Of a DNA stretch of 64,000 nt, positions 31,103-39,746 are shown piece by piece (within the stretch, counting starts at the first letter, position 1; each line of letters begins with the position of its first letter). This stretch comes from Ramlibacter lithotrophicus (GTDB lineage Bacteria; Pseudomonadota; Gammaproteobacteria; Burkholderiales; Burkholderiaceae_C), in contig NZ_VTOX01000001.1 in the NCBI RefSeq assembly GCF_012184415.1, positions 682,001-746,000 on the forward strand, written 5' to 3'. The translations under genes and the position numbers were made by a program. The notes below the pieces were generated by a model. The model worked only from the letters and a program-made list of their open reading frames with translations. It was not told where the DNA came from and did not search any database.

Positions 31103-33876
31103 GCCGCCAACTCCCGATTCAACTCCTCAATCACCCTCGGCAACTCCCTGCCAAAGAGCTGATGCACCTTGCCCAAGCCGCCCTCGGTGTTGAACGGCGC
31201 ATATTCGAAGTCTTCGATCTCGATGCCGAGGTTCGCGGCAATGTGGTCGCGGATCATTTCCAGCCAGTGTTGTTGTTCGTGCGTGAAGGGCTTGCCCTGC
31301 TGCGCCAGCCACGCCTTGAAGTTCGCCAGGACGCGCTCGGGGTACGGCACCAGCTCATTTTCCTGGTGCATCGCAAAGCGCACCAGACTCACCAGGTCCG
31401 TGAGGATGCGGCGCGCGCTGGCCCCCTTCACCTTGCTCCTGTCCAGCGCTGCGTAAGCCTGCCATAGCGCGCCCTCGTCCATCAGGTGCGGCGGCGCGTG
31501 CAGTGTATCGGCCAGCTGCTTGATGTCCTCGAACTTCAGTGGCGCGCGAGTCGGGCGGCTGTAGAGGATCTGCAGCGCGGTGATCTCGTCCTTGTGCTGC
31601 GCGATGAACTGCTCGAAGGTCTGCACCAGTTCCTTCGCCCGGTCCGAGCCCTCGGCGAAGGTGGCGCTGATCAAGGTGTCCTTGGTGACGATGTCGATCA
31701 CCTGGTCGGCCTTCTGGCGCAGTTGCAGGATGAGGGTCCGCAACTGCGGGTCGCTGAAGGGGCGCACGGCTTGGCGCAGCCGGGTGCCTCCCTCTCCCGT
31801 CCCCGCGAGAGCAGGAGTGTCCTCGTCGGCGTTGAGCGCTTCGACTATGCCCTTGGCGAGATCGCGCAGGCTGTGGCCGCCGCTTGTCGCGATCACCTTG
31901 GCCTTGTCTTCGTCGCTGCTGTCGCGGTCCAGCCGCGCCAGGCGCGCTGCCACGCTGGACAGCACCTCGTCTTCGACGTTGCCCAGCGCCACGGCCTGCA
32001 GCAGCTTGTCCAGCGGCACGGCCTTCCGCTGGTCCATCGGCCGGCTGTCGGTCTTGTCTCGCTCGCACACGCCCACGGCGTCGACGATCACGAAGTGGTC
32101 CTTCACCACGTGTTCGCCGGGGTTCACCTGCTGCAGGTCCGTGGCGTTGCAGATGCGCACGCCCCGGCCCTTCATCTGCTCGAAGAAGCTGCGGCTCTTC
32201 ACGCTGCGCATGAAGACGACGATCTCCACCGGCTTGATGTCGGTGCCGGTGGCGATCATGTCCACCGTGACGGCGATGCGCGGATAGTAGGCGGTGCGGA
32301 AATCCTTGATCAGTTGCTCGGGGCTGGTGCCGGTTGTGCGATAGGTGATCTTCTGCGCGAATTCGTTGCCACGGCCGAACTCCTCCCGCAGGATCTCCAC
32401 GATCTTCTCGGCGTGGTTGTCGTCCTTGGCGAACACCAGGGTCTTGGGCAACTCCTCGCGCTGCGGGAACAGGTCCACGTTCCACTGGTCACGCAAGGTG
32501 CGAACCACGGTGCGGATCTGGTCCGGCGTCTGGACCGATCGATCGAGTTCCGAAGGGTCGTATTCGAAGTCCTCGTCCAGTTGCCAGGCCGTCTTCCTGC
32601 GGGTGGCCTTGTCCAGCGTTTCCAGCCAGTAACCCTTCTCCACCTTGGCGCCGGCCTCGGTCACCTCGGTCTTGATGCGGTACACGTCGTAGTTGACGTT
32701 CACGCCGTCGGCGACCGCCTGCGCATGGCCATACTCCATCACCAGGTTCTGGTTGAAGAATCCGAAAGTCTGCTTGTTGGGCGTGGCCGTCAGGCCGATC
32801 AGGTAGGCGTCGAAGTACTCGAGCACCTGTCGCCACAGGTTGTAGATGCTGCGATGCGCTTCGTCCGTCACCACGATGTCGAAGGTCTCGATCGGGATGG
32901 CGGCGTTGTAGCCGATCGGCTCCGGCTCCTTGAACAGGTTCTCGAGCCCTTCGGTCGATTCCTCGTCGGCCTCCGACGGCAGGTCGCGCCCCTTGAGCAT
33001 GCTGAACATGCGCTGGATGGTGCAGATCACCACGCGGGCGCTCTTGTCCAGCTGGTTGTTCTGCAGGTGCTGGACGATGTATTCCTCGCCGAACTTGAAG
33101 TTGTTGTACGGCGAAGCGTACTGGTCGAACTCCTTCTTGGTCTGGCGCGCGAGGTTGCCCCGGTCCACCAGAAACAGCACACGGCGCGCGCCGGCGAACT
33201 TGATCAGGCGGTAGATGAAGCTGATGGCGGTGAACGTCTTCCCGCTGCCCGTGGCCATCTGGATCAGCGCCTTGGGCTTGTTCGCGGTGAGGCTCTTTTC
33301 CAGGTTCCGGATCGCCTGGATCTGGGCCGGCCAGAGCTGGAAACTGGCGCCGCCGGCGCCCCACGCCGTCGCGAGCTGGGGCATGTTGCGCATGCGGTGC
33401 AGAAACGTCCGCGCTTCGTCGTTGGCGGCCGGCTGGCCCGGAGCTGCGGACAGATAGACCAGCCAATCCGCCAGCAGCTCCGGACGGAAAAAGGCGAAGA
33501 CGTTGCGGGCGCGCGGCTGCGGGTCCAGTCCGTTGGTGAAGTGCGTTTCGACGCCCGTCGATTCGAACAGGAAAGGCAGTGGCCGGTGCCACGCAGGGAG
33601 GCCGGCGGGAAGCCCCTGGGCGTAGCGTCCGGATTGCGTCTCTACGCCGGTCAGTGTGGCGCCCTGCTTCTTCGCCTCGATCACCCCGCAGGCCTTGCCG
33701 TTGACATACAGGAGGTAGTCGGCGCAACCGAATCCGGTGTTGAGCGGAAACTCGCGGATCGCGACCCCTTTCGCGGCGTGAATGTCGACGTCGGCCATGC
33801 CGCAGACGTGCCAGCCCGCCTGCGCGAGCAGCCTGTCGATGTCGACCCGCGCTTTCGCTTCCGGCGTCATGCTCAT
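31099..33876 (-). CDS. hsdR: Type I restriction enzyme R subunit (DEAD/DEAH helicase-nuclease)
   Basis: A 925-aa ATP-dependent translocase and nuclease. The N-terminal nuclease domain has the PD-(D/E)xK pattern, with Asp53 in GCADYLLYVNG and E67-A-K69 in GVIEAKKQG. The helicase has Walker A ATGSGKT (208-214) and a DEAH box in VVTDEAHRSIYNLWRQVLEYFDAYLIGLTATP. Helicase motif VI region is 'MKGRGVRI'. The EcoEI_R C-terminal domain follows and binds the M2S core. About residues 690-705 carry a short TGEGGTRL insert resembling translated repeat elements elsewhere in the window. It is the first gene of the six-gene operon and lies 69 bases after recD on the same strand. Confidence 0.95.
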   Translation of the reverse strand: MSMTPEAKARVDIDRLLAQAGWHVCGMADVDIHAAKGVAIREFPLNTGFGCADYLLYVNGKACGVIEAKKQGATLTGVETQSGRYAQGLPAGLPAWHRPLPFLFESTGVETHFTNGLDPQPRARNVFAFFRPELLADWLVYLSAAPGQPAANDEARTFLHRMRNMPQLATAWGAGGASFQLWPAQIQAIRNLEKSLTANKPKALIQMATGSGKTFTAISFIYRLIKFAGARRVLFLVDRGNLARQTKKEFDQYASPYNNFKFGEEYIVQHLQNNQLDKSARVVICTIQRMFSMLKGRDLPSEADEESTEGLENLFKEPEPIGYNAAIPIETFDIVVTDEAHRSIYNLWRQVLEYFDAYLIGLTATPNKQTFGFFNQNLVMEYGHAQAVADGVNVNYDVYRIKTEVTEAGAKVEKGYWLETLDKATRRKTAWQLDEDFEYDPSELDRSVQTPDQIRTVVRTLRDQWNVDLFPQREELPKTLVFAKDDNHAEKIVEILREEFGRGNEFAQKITYRTTGTSPEQLIKDFRTAYYPRIAVTVDMIATGTDIKPVEIVVFMRSVKSRSFFEQMKGRGVRICNATDLQQVNPGEHVVKDHFVIVDAVGVCERDKTDSRPMDQRKAVPLDKLLQAVALGNVEDEVLSSVAARLARLDRDSSDEDKAKVIATSGGHSLRDLAKGIVEALNADEDTPALAGTGEGGTRLRQAVRPFSDPQLRTLILQLRQKADQVIDIVTKDTLISATFAEGSDRAKELVQTFEQFIAQHKDEITALQILYSRPTRAPLKFEDIKQLADTLHAPPHLMDEGALWQAYAALDRSKVKGASARRILTDLVSLVRFAMHQENELVPYPERVLANFKAWLAQQGKPFTHEQQHWLEMIRDHIAANLGIEIEDFEYAPFNTEGGLGKVHQLFGRELPRVIEELNRELAA

Positions 33877-33945
33877 CCTTTGAGCGGCATTCTAGAGGGT
33901 GGTGCCTGGTGCGTGAGCCTGGGGAAACCTGCGTCGGGCCGTCGG

Positions 33946-36093
33946 CTACCACCGTCGCTCGGAGGCGGACGCCGCGAGCAGGCGCGGAAGCAGGCCGGAA
34001 TGCCGCTGCAGCCTGGCCTCCATGGCCGAAACGAGCACGTCCGTCGGGGCAGCAAGCGTTGCGCGGTTCTTCGACCGGGTCACCGCGGTGTACAGAAGTT
34101 CGCGCACGGCGGCGCGTCCCGGTTGCTTCGGCAACGACAGGAGCACGGCGTCGAACTCCGAACCCTGCGCCTTGTGCACTGTCGTTGCGAAGGCCGTCTC
34201 GTGCGGCGGCATGCGCGGGATCGGCACCGCTCGCACGCCCTTCTCTGTGTCCGGGAACAGCACTGCGAGTTCGCCTGCTGCCGGCAACGCAATGCCGATG
34301 TCGCCGTTGAACAGCTTCAGCACGTAGTCGTTGCGCAGGACCATCACCGGGCGGCCCGCATACCAGGGGGAGCGCGCGTCCTGCGGCGCCGGTGGCAGCG
34401 CGGGCGAAAGAAGCTGCGCCGCGCGCCGCGTGACCTGCTCGTTCGCCCAGCGGCTGCCGCTGGTGCCATCGCGCACTGCGCACAGGACGCGGAACGCGTT
34501 GAACGCGCGGAAGATCGCGGCGACATCGCCTGGATCGCGCCCGACCGTCTCGAAGTAAGCGGCGTAGCCAGCGAGGATGGCGTCGAGCACGTCGTCGCCC
34601 TGGTCGGTGGCCAGCCAGCGGATCGACGTGTCATCGGCAGGTGCGGACGCCACGGGACCGGCCAGGGCGGCGCTCGGCGGCTCTATTTCCGGGAACAGCG
34701 AAAGCGAGGCCGTGTCCTCTTTGCGCTTCTTCGCGCCGTTGGACTTGGTCGCGCCCGGAACGGCGGCGGCCGGCGCGTGAACAGCGGCCACGGGCCGCGG
34801 GGCGCGGCTCTCGCGCAACAGTGCCATCGCCTCCTCGGCCCTCCCCTCGTTGATGCACCTGGCCAGCCGTCCGATCCCGGACGCGGCCGGGAACCGGTAG
34901 TTCTTCGTCAGCCACACGGCGGCGTCGTGCAGCGGGCTGGGCTGTGCCGGCGCGGGCGGTGCGACGCGGTCAGCGGCGTAGCCGCACAGGCCGGCGACGT
35001 CGAGGCGGCACTGGTCGGTCAGCGTGGGATCGGCGCTCAGCTCGGCGAACACGGCGCCGGCTTCGACGGCGGCGAGCTGGTCCTTGTCGCCGAGCAGGAT
35101 GATGCGGGCCGACGCCGGCACGGCCTCGAGCAGCCTGGTCGCGAGCGCCAGGTCCAGCATCGACGCTTCGTCGATGATCAGCGTGTCGTACGGAAGCGGA
35201 TTGCCGGCGTCGTGCACGAAAGTGCCCTGCCCGGGATTGGCGCCCAGGAGCCGGTGGATGGTGAACGACTCGGCCGGGAGCTGGTCGCGCAGCGCACGGG
35301 GAAGATGGTCGGCGCGGCCGCGGATCGCTTCGGTCATGCGGGCGGCGGCCTTGCCCGTGGGTGCGGCCAGCGCGATGCGGCCGCCGGGCTCCTGCGCGAG
35401 GAGGCAGGCGAGCAGGTTCACCACCGTCGTGGTCTTGCCGGTGCCGGGGCCGCCGCTGATGATCGTGAGCGTGTTGCGCAACGCCAGGGCCGCCGCGATC
35501 TTCTGCCAGTCGACTTCGTCTTCTTCCTGTGGCGCGAAGAGCGTGTTCAGCAGCTCGCGGGCTGGCGGGGTCACGGTACGCGGCGGCGTCCTTGCCGCCT
35601 GCATGATGCGGCGCGCCAGCCGCATTTCGTAGTCGAAGTAGCGGTGGAGATACAGGCGGCCGTCTTCGTCCAGGATCAGCGGACAGGCGCCGGGCGAGCC
35701 GTGGGTGCCGACGACGCGGGTGGAGAGGAGGGATTGGCGGAGGTCCTCGGGAGGGTGCTGCCCCCACCCCTGCCCTCCCCCGGAGGGGGAGGGAGAAAGA
35801 TCCGACAGCATCAGGCAGACATGGCCGTTGCCGGTTGCGAGGCTGGTCTGGTGCGCGGCGTGACGCAAGAGCGCGAAGTCTGCTTCGGTCGGCGGGCGGG
35901 GTGCCGGGCCGGCGCCGTGCGACACGGGGTCCGGCAGGACGCCTTGCCCTCCCGCCGAGCCGTCTGCCTGCCATCGCCGCGCCCAACGCTCCACGTGCTG
36001 CGCGAAGCCTTCGGCCAGGCGTTCGGCACCCGGGTCGTCGCGCTCGTACGCGCTGCCCGGCTCGGGTTGCATGCTCTCGCCGGGGCCGCTCAC
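33946..36093 (-). CDS. recD: Exodeoxyribonuclease V subunit alpha (RecD)
   Basis: A 715-aa 5'-3' helicase subunit of RecBCD. The start is taken as the GTG at 36093, which overlaps the recB stop (GTGA) and has AGGGAAGGGG upstream; an ATG seven codons later is possible. Residues 1-130 are the variable N-terminal domain interrupted by a repeat-derived SPSPSGGGQGWGQHPPEDL stretch (about 97-117). Walker A ISGGPGTGKTTTVV is at about 212-225. 'LPYDTLIIDEASMLDLALATRLLEAVP' is Walker B. The C-terminal UvrD-like domain has FATTVHKAQGSEFDAVLLSLP. Together with RecB and RecC it processes broken DNA ends for recombination and degrades foreign linear DNA. Confidence 0.95.
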   Translation of the reverse strand: MSGPGESMQPEPGSAYERDDPGAERLAEGFAQHVERWARRWQADGSAGGQGVLPDPVSHGAGPAPRPPTEADFALLRHAAHQTSLATGNGHVCLMLSDLSPSPSGGGQGWGQHPPEDLRQSLLSTRVVGTHGSPGACPLILDEDGRLYLHRYFDYEMRLARRIMQAARTPPRTVTPPARELLNTLFAPQEEDEVDWQKIAAALALRNTLTIISGGPGTGKTTTVVNLLACLLAQEPGGRIALAAPTGKAAARMTEAIRGRADHLPRALRDQLPAESFTIHRLLGANPGQGTFVHDAGNPLPYDTLIIDEASMLDLALATRLLEAVPASARIILLGDKDQLAAVEAGAVFAELSADPTLTDQCRLDVAGLCGYAADRVAPPAPAQPSPLHDAAVWLTKNYRFPAASGIGRLARCINEGRAEEAMALLRESRAPRPVAAVHAPAAAVPGATKSNGAKKRKEDTASLSLFPEIEPPSAALAGPVASAPADDTSIRWLATDQGDDVLDAILAGYAAYFETVGRDPGDVAAIFRAFNAFRVLCAVRDGTSGSRWANEQVTRRAAQLLSPALPPAPQDARSPWYAGRPVMVLRNDYVLKLFNGDIGIALPAAGELAVLFPDTEKGVRAVPIPRMPPHETAFATTVHKAQGSEFDAVLLSLPKQPGRAAVRELLYTAVTRSKNRATLAAPTDVLVSAMEARLQRHSGLLPRLLAASASERRW
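35738..35805. repeat. Intragenic palindromic insert in recD
   Basis: A GC-rich segment with arms of the form CCCTCCCCC and GGAGGGGGAGGG sits in frame in the N-terminal region of recD. It is translated as a Ser, Pro and Gly-rich loop (PSPSGGGQGWGQH). Similar segments occur in recB, recC and, shorter, in hsdR and the molybdenum hydroxylase gene. Confidence 0.6.
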
Positions 36094-39000
36094 GCCGATG
36101 CCCCTTCCCTGTGTCCCAGCAAGGCATCCAGCGCCTCGATCGCTTCGCGCTCCGGCCGGTCGAAGAACACGCCGCCGGCGGAGCCGTCGCCTTGCGTCCA
36201 CCCGGGCCGCACGCCTCGAACGAAGAGGTACTGCGCGCCGCCGAAATGACGCTCGTAGTCGTAGCCGCGCAGGCGCTGCTTGAGGTAGCGGTGCAGCGCC
36301 ACGGTGTACAGCAGGTACTGCAGGTGGTAACCCTGTTCGTCCATGGCACGGCGCAGGTTGGCACCGTGGTAGTCGGCCGCGCGCCAGCCAAGGTGGTTCG
36401 ACTTCCAGTCCAGCAGGTGCCAGCGTCCATGGTGCTCGTAGACCAGGTCGATGAAGCCGCGCAGGTAGCCGTCGAGGCGGCCGAATGCGAAGCCGCTCAC
36501 CGGATAGCCGTGGCGGCGCAGCGTGGCGGCCAGCGCCTGCGACTCGAGGCCGGCGGATGGCAGGCTGAACTCCAGTTCCACGAGGCGGCGAGCGCGCGCC
36601 ACGTCGGCCAGGCGATGGCCGGCGGGAAGCTTCGTCGCCGTGACGTCGGCGAGCATCTGCAGCACCATCGCTTGCCAGGCCGCACTCTCGGCCGCGCCGG
36701 CTTGCGGGGGCCGGATGCGCAGCGCGTGGGCGACGGCGGCGGGCCAATCCTGCGGATCGCCGAAGTCGACGCGCTCGAAGACGGCGTGCAGCGATTCGCC
36801 GGCGCGGGCGCCGCGGGGAAAGTGGAGGATGTCCGGCGCGCCCTCACCTCCTCTCTCTCCCGAAAGCGGAAGAGGTCGCGCGTCCTGCACGCGCACATCG
36901 TGGTCCGCCGCGGCTTCGCTCTTCGCGCCATGGGCCAGGCCGCTGTAACTGCCGATCCACCAGCCCGGCGGAATGCGCCCTGGCGGCGGGCGGGCGGCCA
37001 GCGAGTCGGCCGCGGGCCGCGGGATCTCCACCGGCACCGGCTGCGCCCCGGGGAGCACCTCGATGGCGATGTGCGGCGACTTCCCGGCGAGCGTGCTCCA
37101 CGCATCGACGATGCGCTCGGCCGGCGTCTTCCTGTCGCGCCAGGCCTCGGGCGGGATGCCGTCGCCGGCCGCCAGCCAGTTCAGCGGGTTGCCGCTGCAT
37201 TCGGCGGTGGACGGGCGCCCGAAGGCGGCCACCGAATACGAGCCCACCACCAGGTAACAGCGGTGCACCGCGCGGGTCAGCGCCACGTAGATCAGGCGCA
37301 GGCGCTCGGCGTCCGCCTCCATCTTCATGCGCCGCTTCACCTCGGTGTCGTCGCCCACGTCGCGGTAGTCGATCACGGGCCGGCCGGCATCGTCGTGGTA
37401 ATCGCGCGGGATCGCCGCCCCGCGGCCGCCGCCTGGGCTGCCGTCCCACAGGAACGGACAGAACACGATCGGATACTCCAGGCCCTTGGAGCGGTGGATG
37501 GTGAATATCTGCACCAGGTTGCGGTCGGACTCCAGGCGCACCTGCGTGGCCTCGCCGCCCTCGTGCTCGCGCCGCTGCCGCTGCAGCCAGCGCAACAGGG
37601 CCTCGGCGCCCGGATGGTCCCGTGCCGCCTCGTTCAGGCATTCCGCCAGGTGCCTCAGGTTGGTGAGGCGCCGCTCGCCGTCGCCGCGGCGCAGCATGCG
37701 CGCGGCGACGCCCTCGGCCGCGAACAGCTGCCGCAGCATCCGCGCGATGCCGTGGTGCAGCCAGGTGTCCCGGTACCCGGCGAACTGGCCCATGCGCCGC
37801 AGGACGGCCTGCTCATCGCTTGACAGCCCATCGATCTCGGGGGCGGTGCAGCCAAGCAGCTCGGTGGCGAGCGCGGCGCGCAGCAGCGGCTCGCGCCCCG
37901 GTTCGAGCACGGCGACGAGGATGCGCTCGAGCTCCTGCGCATCGGCGCTTTCGAAGACGCTGGTCTGCGCCAGCTCCACGCTGCCGACGCCCAGCCACTT
38001 CAGTTCGGCACGGACCAGGCTGCCTTCGGCACGACTGCGCACGAGCACGGCGATGTCGCGCGACTCCAGCGGCCGGTCGCCATACCGGATTTCGCCGCGC
38101 CGGGCGGCCGCGAGCAGGCGCGCGATCTCGCCCGCGGTCGCCCGCGCGGCCCTGGCCCTGGCATCCGTCTTGTCGATCGGCCCGTCCTCGTCCTGGTCGG
38201 GCGGCAGCCGCCACAGCTGCAGCGCGGCGCGCGCCTCGGTGCCGTCGACCAGCGGCGTGCGCGGTTTCGCTCCGGCGCGCACCGAGTGGTAATCCAGGCC
38301 GTCCAGCATGAACGCCCGCTCATTCGCCTCGAACAGCGCGTTCAGGCCATCGAGCAGGGCCGGCGTGGAGCGCTGGTTCTCGGCCAGCGTGTACTGGGCC
38401 CCGGCGCGGCTGCGTGCCTGCAGGTAGGTGTGCAGGTCGGCATTGCGGAAACTGTAGATCGCCTGCTTCGGGTCTCCGACCAGGAACAGCGGCCCGTCCG
38501 CCGCCCCGTACACGGCGTCGAAGATCGCGAACTGCAGCGGATCGGTGTCCTGGAACTCGTCGATCAGCGCCGCGGGAAAGCGCTCCCTCAGCGTCACGGC
38601 CAGGCCGGCGCCGCGCCCGTCGTGCAGCCGCTCGTGCAGGTTGAAGAGCATGTCGTCGAACGCGACGACGCGGCGCTCGCGCTTGCGGGCGCGCAATGCG
38701 ACCGGCCCTTCTTCGGCGACCTTGCGCCACAGGACCATCCGCGCGCGTTCGAGCCGCTCGCGCAGCGCGCTCCATTCATCCAGCAGCGCTTGCGCCGCCG
38801 CGAAGAAGTCGTGCTCGCCGCAGGGCGCGTGTTTCGCCTTTGGCTTCAGGCAACCCGGCGTGAACAGGACCAGCTTCTCGCCGACGGGCGGGCGGTCGTT
38901 GGCATCGCCGGAGGCCAGCACCTCATCCCACTGCTCCACCGCCGCGGCCACGCTGGTCTCCTTGTAGCGGTTGCCGTTCAGCCGCGGCAACGCCTCGGTG

Positions 39001-39746
39001 ACGCAGGCAATCACCTTCTCGCGGCCGGTACGCCAGATGGCGCGGGCGTTGGCATGCGCCGCGCGCAAAGCCGTGCCGTCGATGCGCGGCATGCCGTCGC
39101 CGCTGCCGTCGGGCCAGATCACCCGGGACAGCGGTTTGCCGCAATGGCGCTGGAGGAGCTCGGCGAATCTGGCCGGGGATTCCTTGCACTCCAGCAGGTA
39201 GGCGGCGAGTTCCGGCGGGACGGCGCCGCCGGCCACTTCCCGCCGCCAGAAATCGTTGGCCACCTCCTGCCGCAGTTCGCCGTCGTCCTCGATCATCTCC
39301 TGTGCCAGCGGCAGGCCAGCCGCGAAGGGCGTGTCGTCGAGGGCGCGCTTGCAGAAGCCGTGGATCGTGAAGATGGCGGCCTCGTCGAAGTTGCGGGCGG
39401 CGCGGGTGAGCAGCCTGGCCAGCGCCTCGTCCTCGAAGCCCTTGTCGCGCAAGGCGGCCAGCAGGCCGGCGACGAACGGATCGGCCGATTCGGGACCGCG
39501 CCCTTCGAGGCGGGCCAGCACCTGCGTGATGCGCTCGCGCACGCGTTCCCGCAATTCCGCGGTCGCGGCGTTGGTGAAGGTGACCACGAGGATCTCCTGG
39601 ACCTCCAGGCCGCGTTCGACCAGCAGCCGCAGGTACAGGCCGCAGATGTTCCACGTCTTGCCGGTGCCGGCCGAGGCCTCGATGAGGCGCACCCCCTGCA
39701 GCGGGCACCGGAACACGTCCAGGGCTTCGGGACGGCGCCCGCTCAT
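36090..39746 (-). CDS. recB: Exodeoxyribonuclease V subunit beta (RecB)
   Basis: A 1218-aa 3'-5' helicase-nuclease subunit. Walker A lies in VRLIEASAGTGKTWNICGLYLRLL near the N-terminus. 'VVTFTNAATAELRERVRERI' is helicase motif Ia, 'ALIDEFQDTDPLQFAIFDAVYG' motif II, and 'IFTIHRSKGLEYPIVFCPFLW' motif V. The C-terminal nuclease domain carries 'GFIDLVYEHHGRWHLLDWKSNHLG' with the catalytic Asp and D-x-K. Length agrees with the family (about 1180-1250). It overlaps recC by ATGA and recD by GTGA. A repeat-like LPLSGERGGEGAP insert lies at about 956-968, between the helicase and nuclease parts. Confidence 0.96.
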   Translation of the reverse strand: MSGRRPEALDVFRCPLQGVRLIEASAGTGKTWNICGLYLRLLVERGLEVQEILVVTFTNAATAELRERVRERITQVLARLEGRGPESADPFVAGLLAALRDKGFEDEALARLLTRAARNFDEAAIFTIHGFCKRALDDTPFAAGLPLAQEMIEDDGELRQEVANDFWRREVAGGAVPPELAAYLLECKESPARFAELLQRHCGKPLSRVIWPDGSGDGMPRIDGTALRAAHANARAIWRTGREKVIACVTEALPRLNGNRYKETSVAAAVEQWDEVLASGDANDRPPVGEKLVLFTPGCLKPKAKHAPCGEHDFFAAAQALLDEWSALRERLERARMVLWRKVAEEGPVALRARKRERRVVAFDDMLFNLHERLHDGRGAGLAVTLRERFPAALIDEFQDTDPLQFAIFDAVYGAADGPLFLVGDPKQAIYSFRNADLHTYLQARSRAGAQYTLAENQRSTPALLDGLNALFEANERAFMLDGLDYHSVRAGAKPRTPLVDGTEARAALQLWRLPPDQDEDGPIDKTDARARAARATAGEIARLLAAARRGEIRYGDRPLESRDIAVLVRSRAEGSLVRAELKWLGVGSVELAQTSVFESADAQELERILVAVLEPGREPLLRAALATELLGCTAPEIDGLSSDEQAVLRRMGQFAGYRDTWLHHGIARMLRQLFAAEGVAARMLRRGDGERRLTNLRHLAECLNEAARDHPGAEALLRWLQRQRREHEGGEATQVRLESDRNLVQIFTIHRSKGLEYPIVFCPFLWDGSPGGGRGAAIPRDYHDDAGRPVIDYRDVGDDTEVKRRMKMEADAERLRLIYVALTRAVHRCYLVVGSYSVAAFGRPSTAECSGNPLNWLAAGDGIPPEAWRDRKTPAERIVDAWSTLAGKSPHIAIEVLPGAQPVPVEIPRPAADSLAARPPPGRIPPGWWIGSYSGLAHGAKSEAAADHDVRVQDARPLPLSGERGGEGAPDILHFPRGARAGESLHAVFERVDFGDPQDWPAAVAHALRIRPPQAGAAESAAWQAMVLQMLADVTATKLPAGHRLADVARARRLVELEFSLPSAGLESQALAATLRRHGYPVSGFAFGRLDGYLRGFIDLVYEHHGRWHLLDWKSNHLGWRAADYHGANLRRAMDEQGYHLQYLLYTVALHRYLKQRLRGYDYERHFGGAQYLFVRGVRPGWTQGDGSAGGVFFDRPEREAIEALDALLGHREGASA
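36838..36885. repeat. Intragenic palindromic insert in recB
   Basis: A CCTCACCTCCTCTCTCTCCC arm followed by GAAAGCGGAAGAGG lies in frame in the linker ahead of the RecB nuclease domain. It is translated as LPLSGERGGEGAP. This is the peptide normally produced by the GC-rich 'ctctcccggagaggg' type repeats seen between and within genes in such genomes. Confidence 0.55.

Noticed and set aside
31486-36249. A 1587-codon open frame on the plus strand opposite hsdR and recD
   Set aside because: It is the mirror of high-GC coding sequence on the other strand. It has no domain, is full of His, Gln and Val runs, and lies over genes with certain function.
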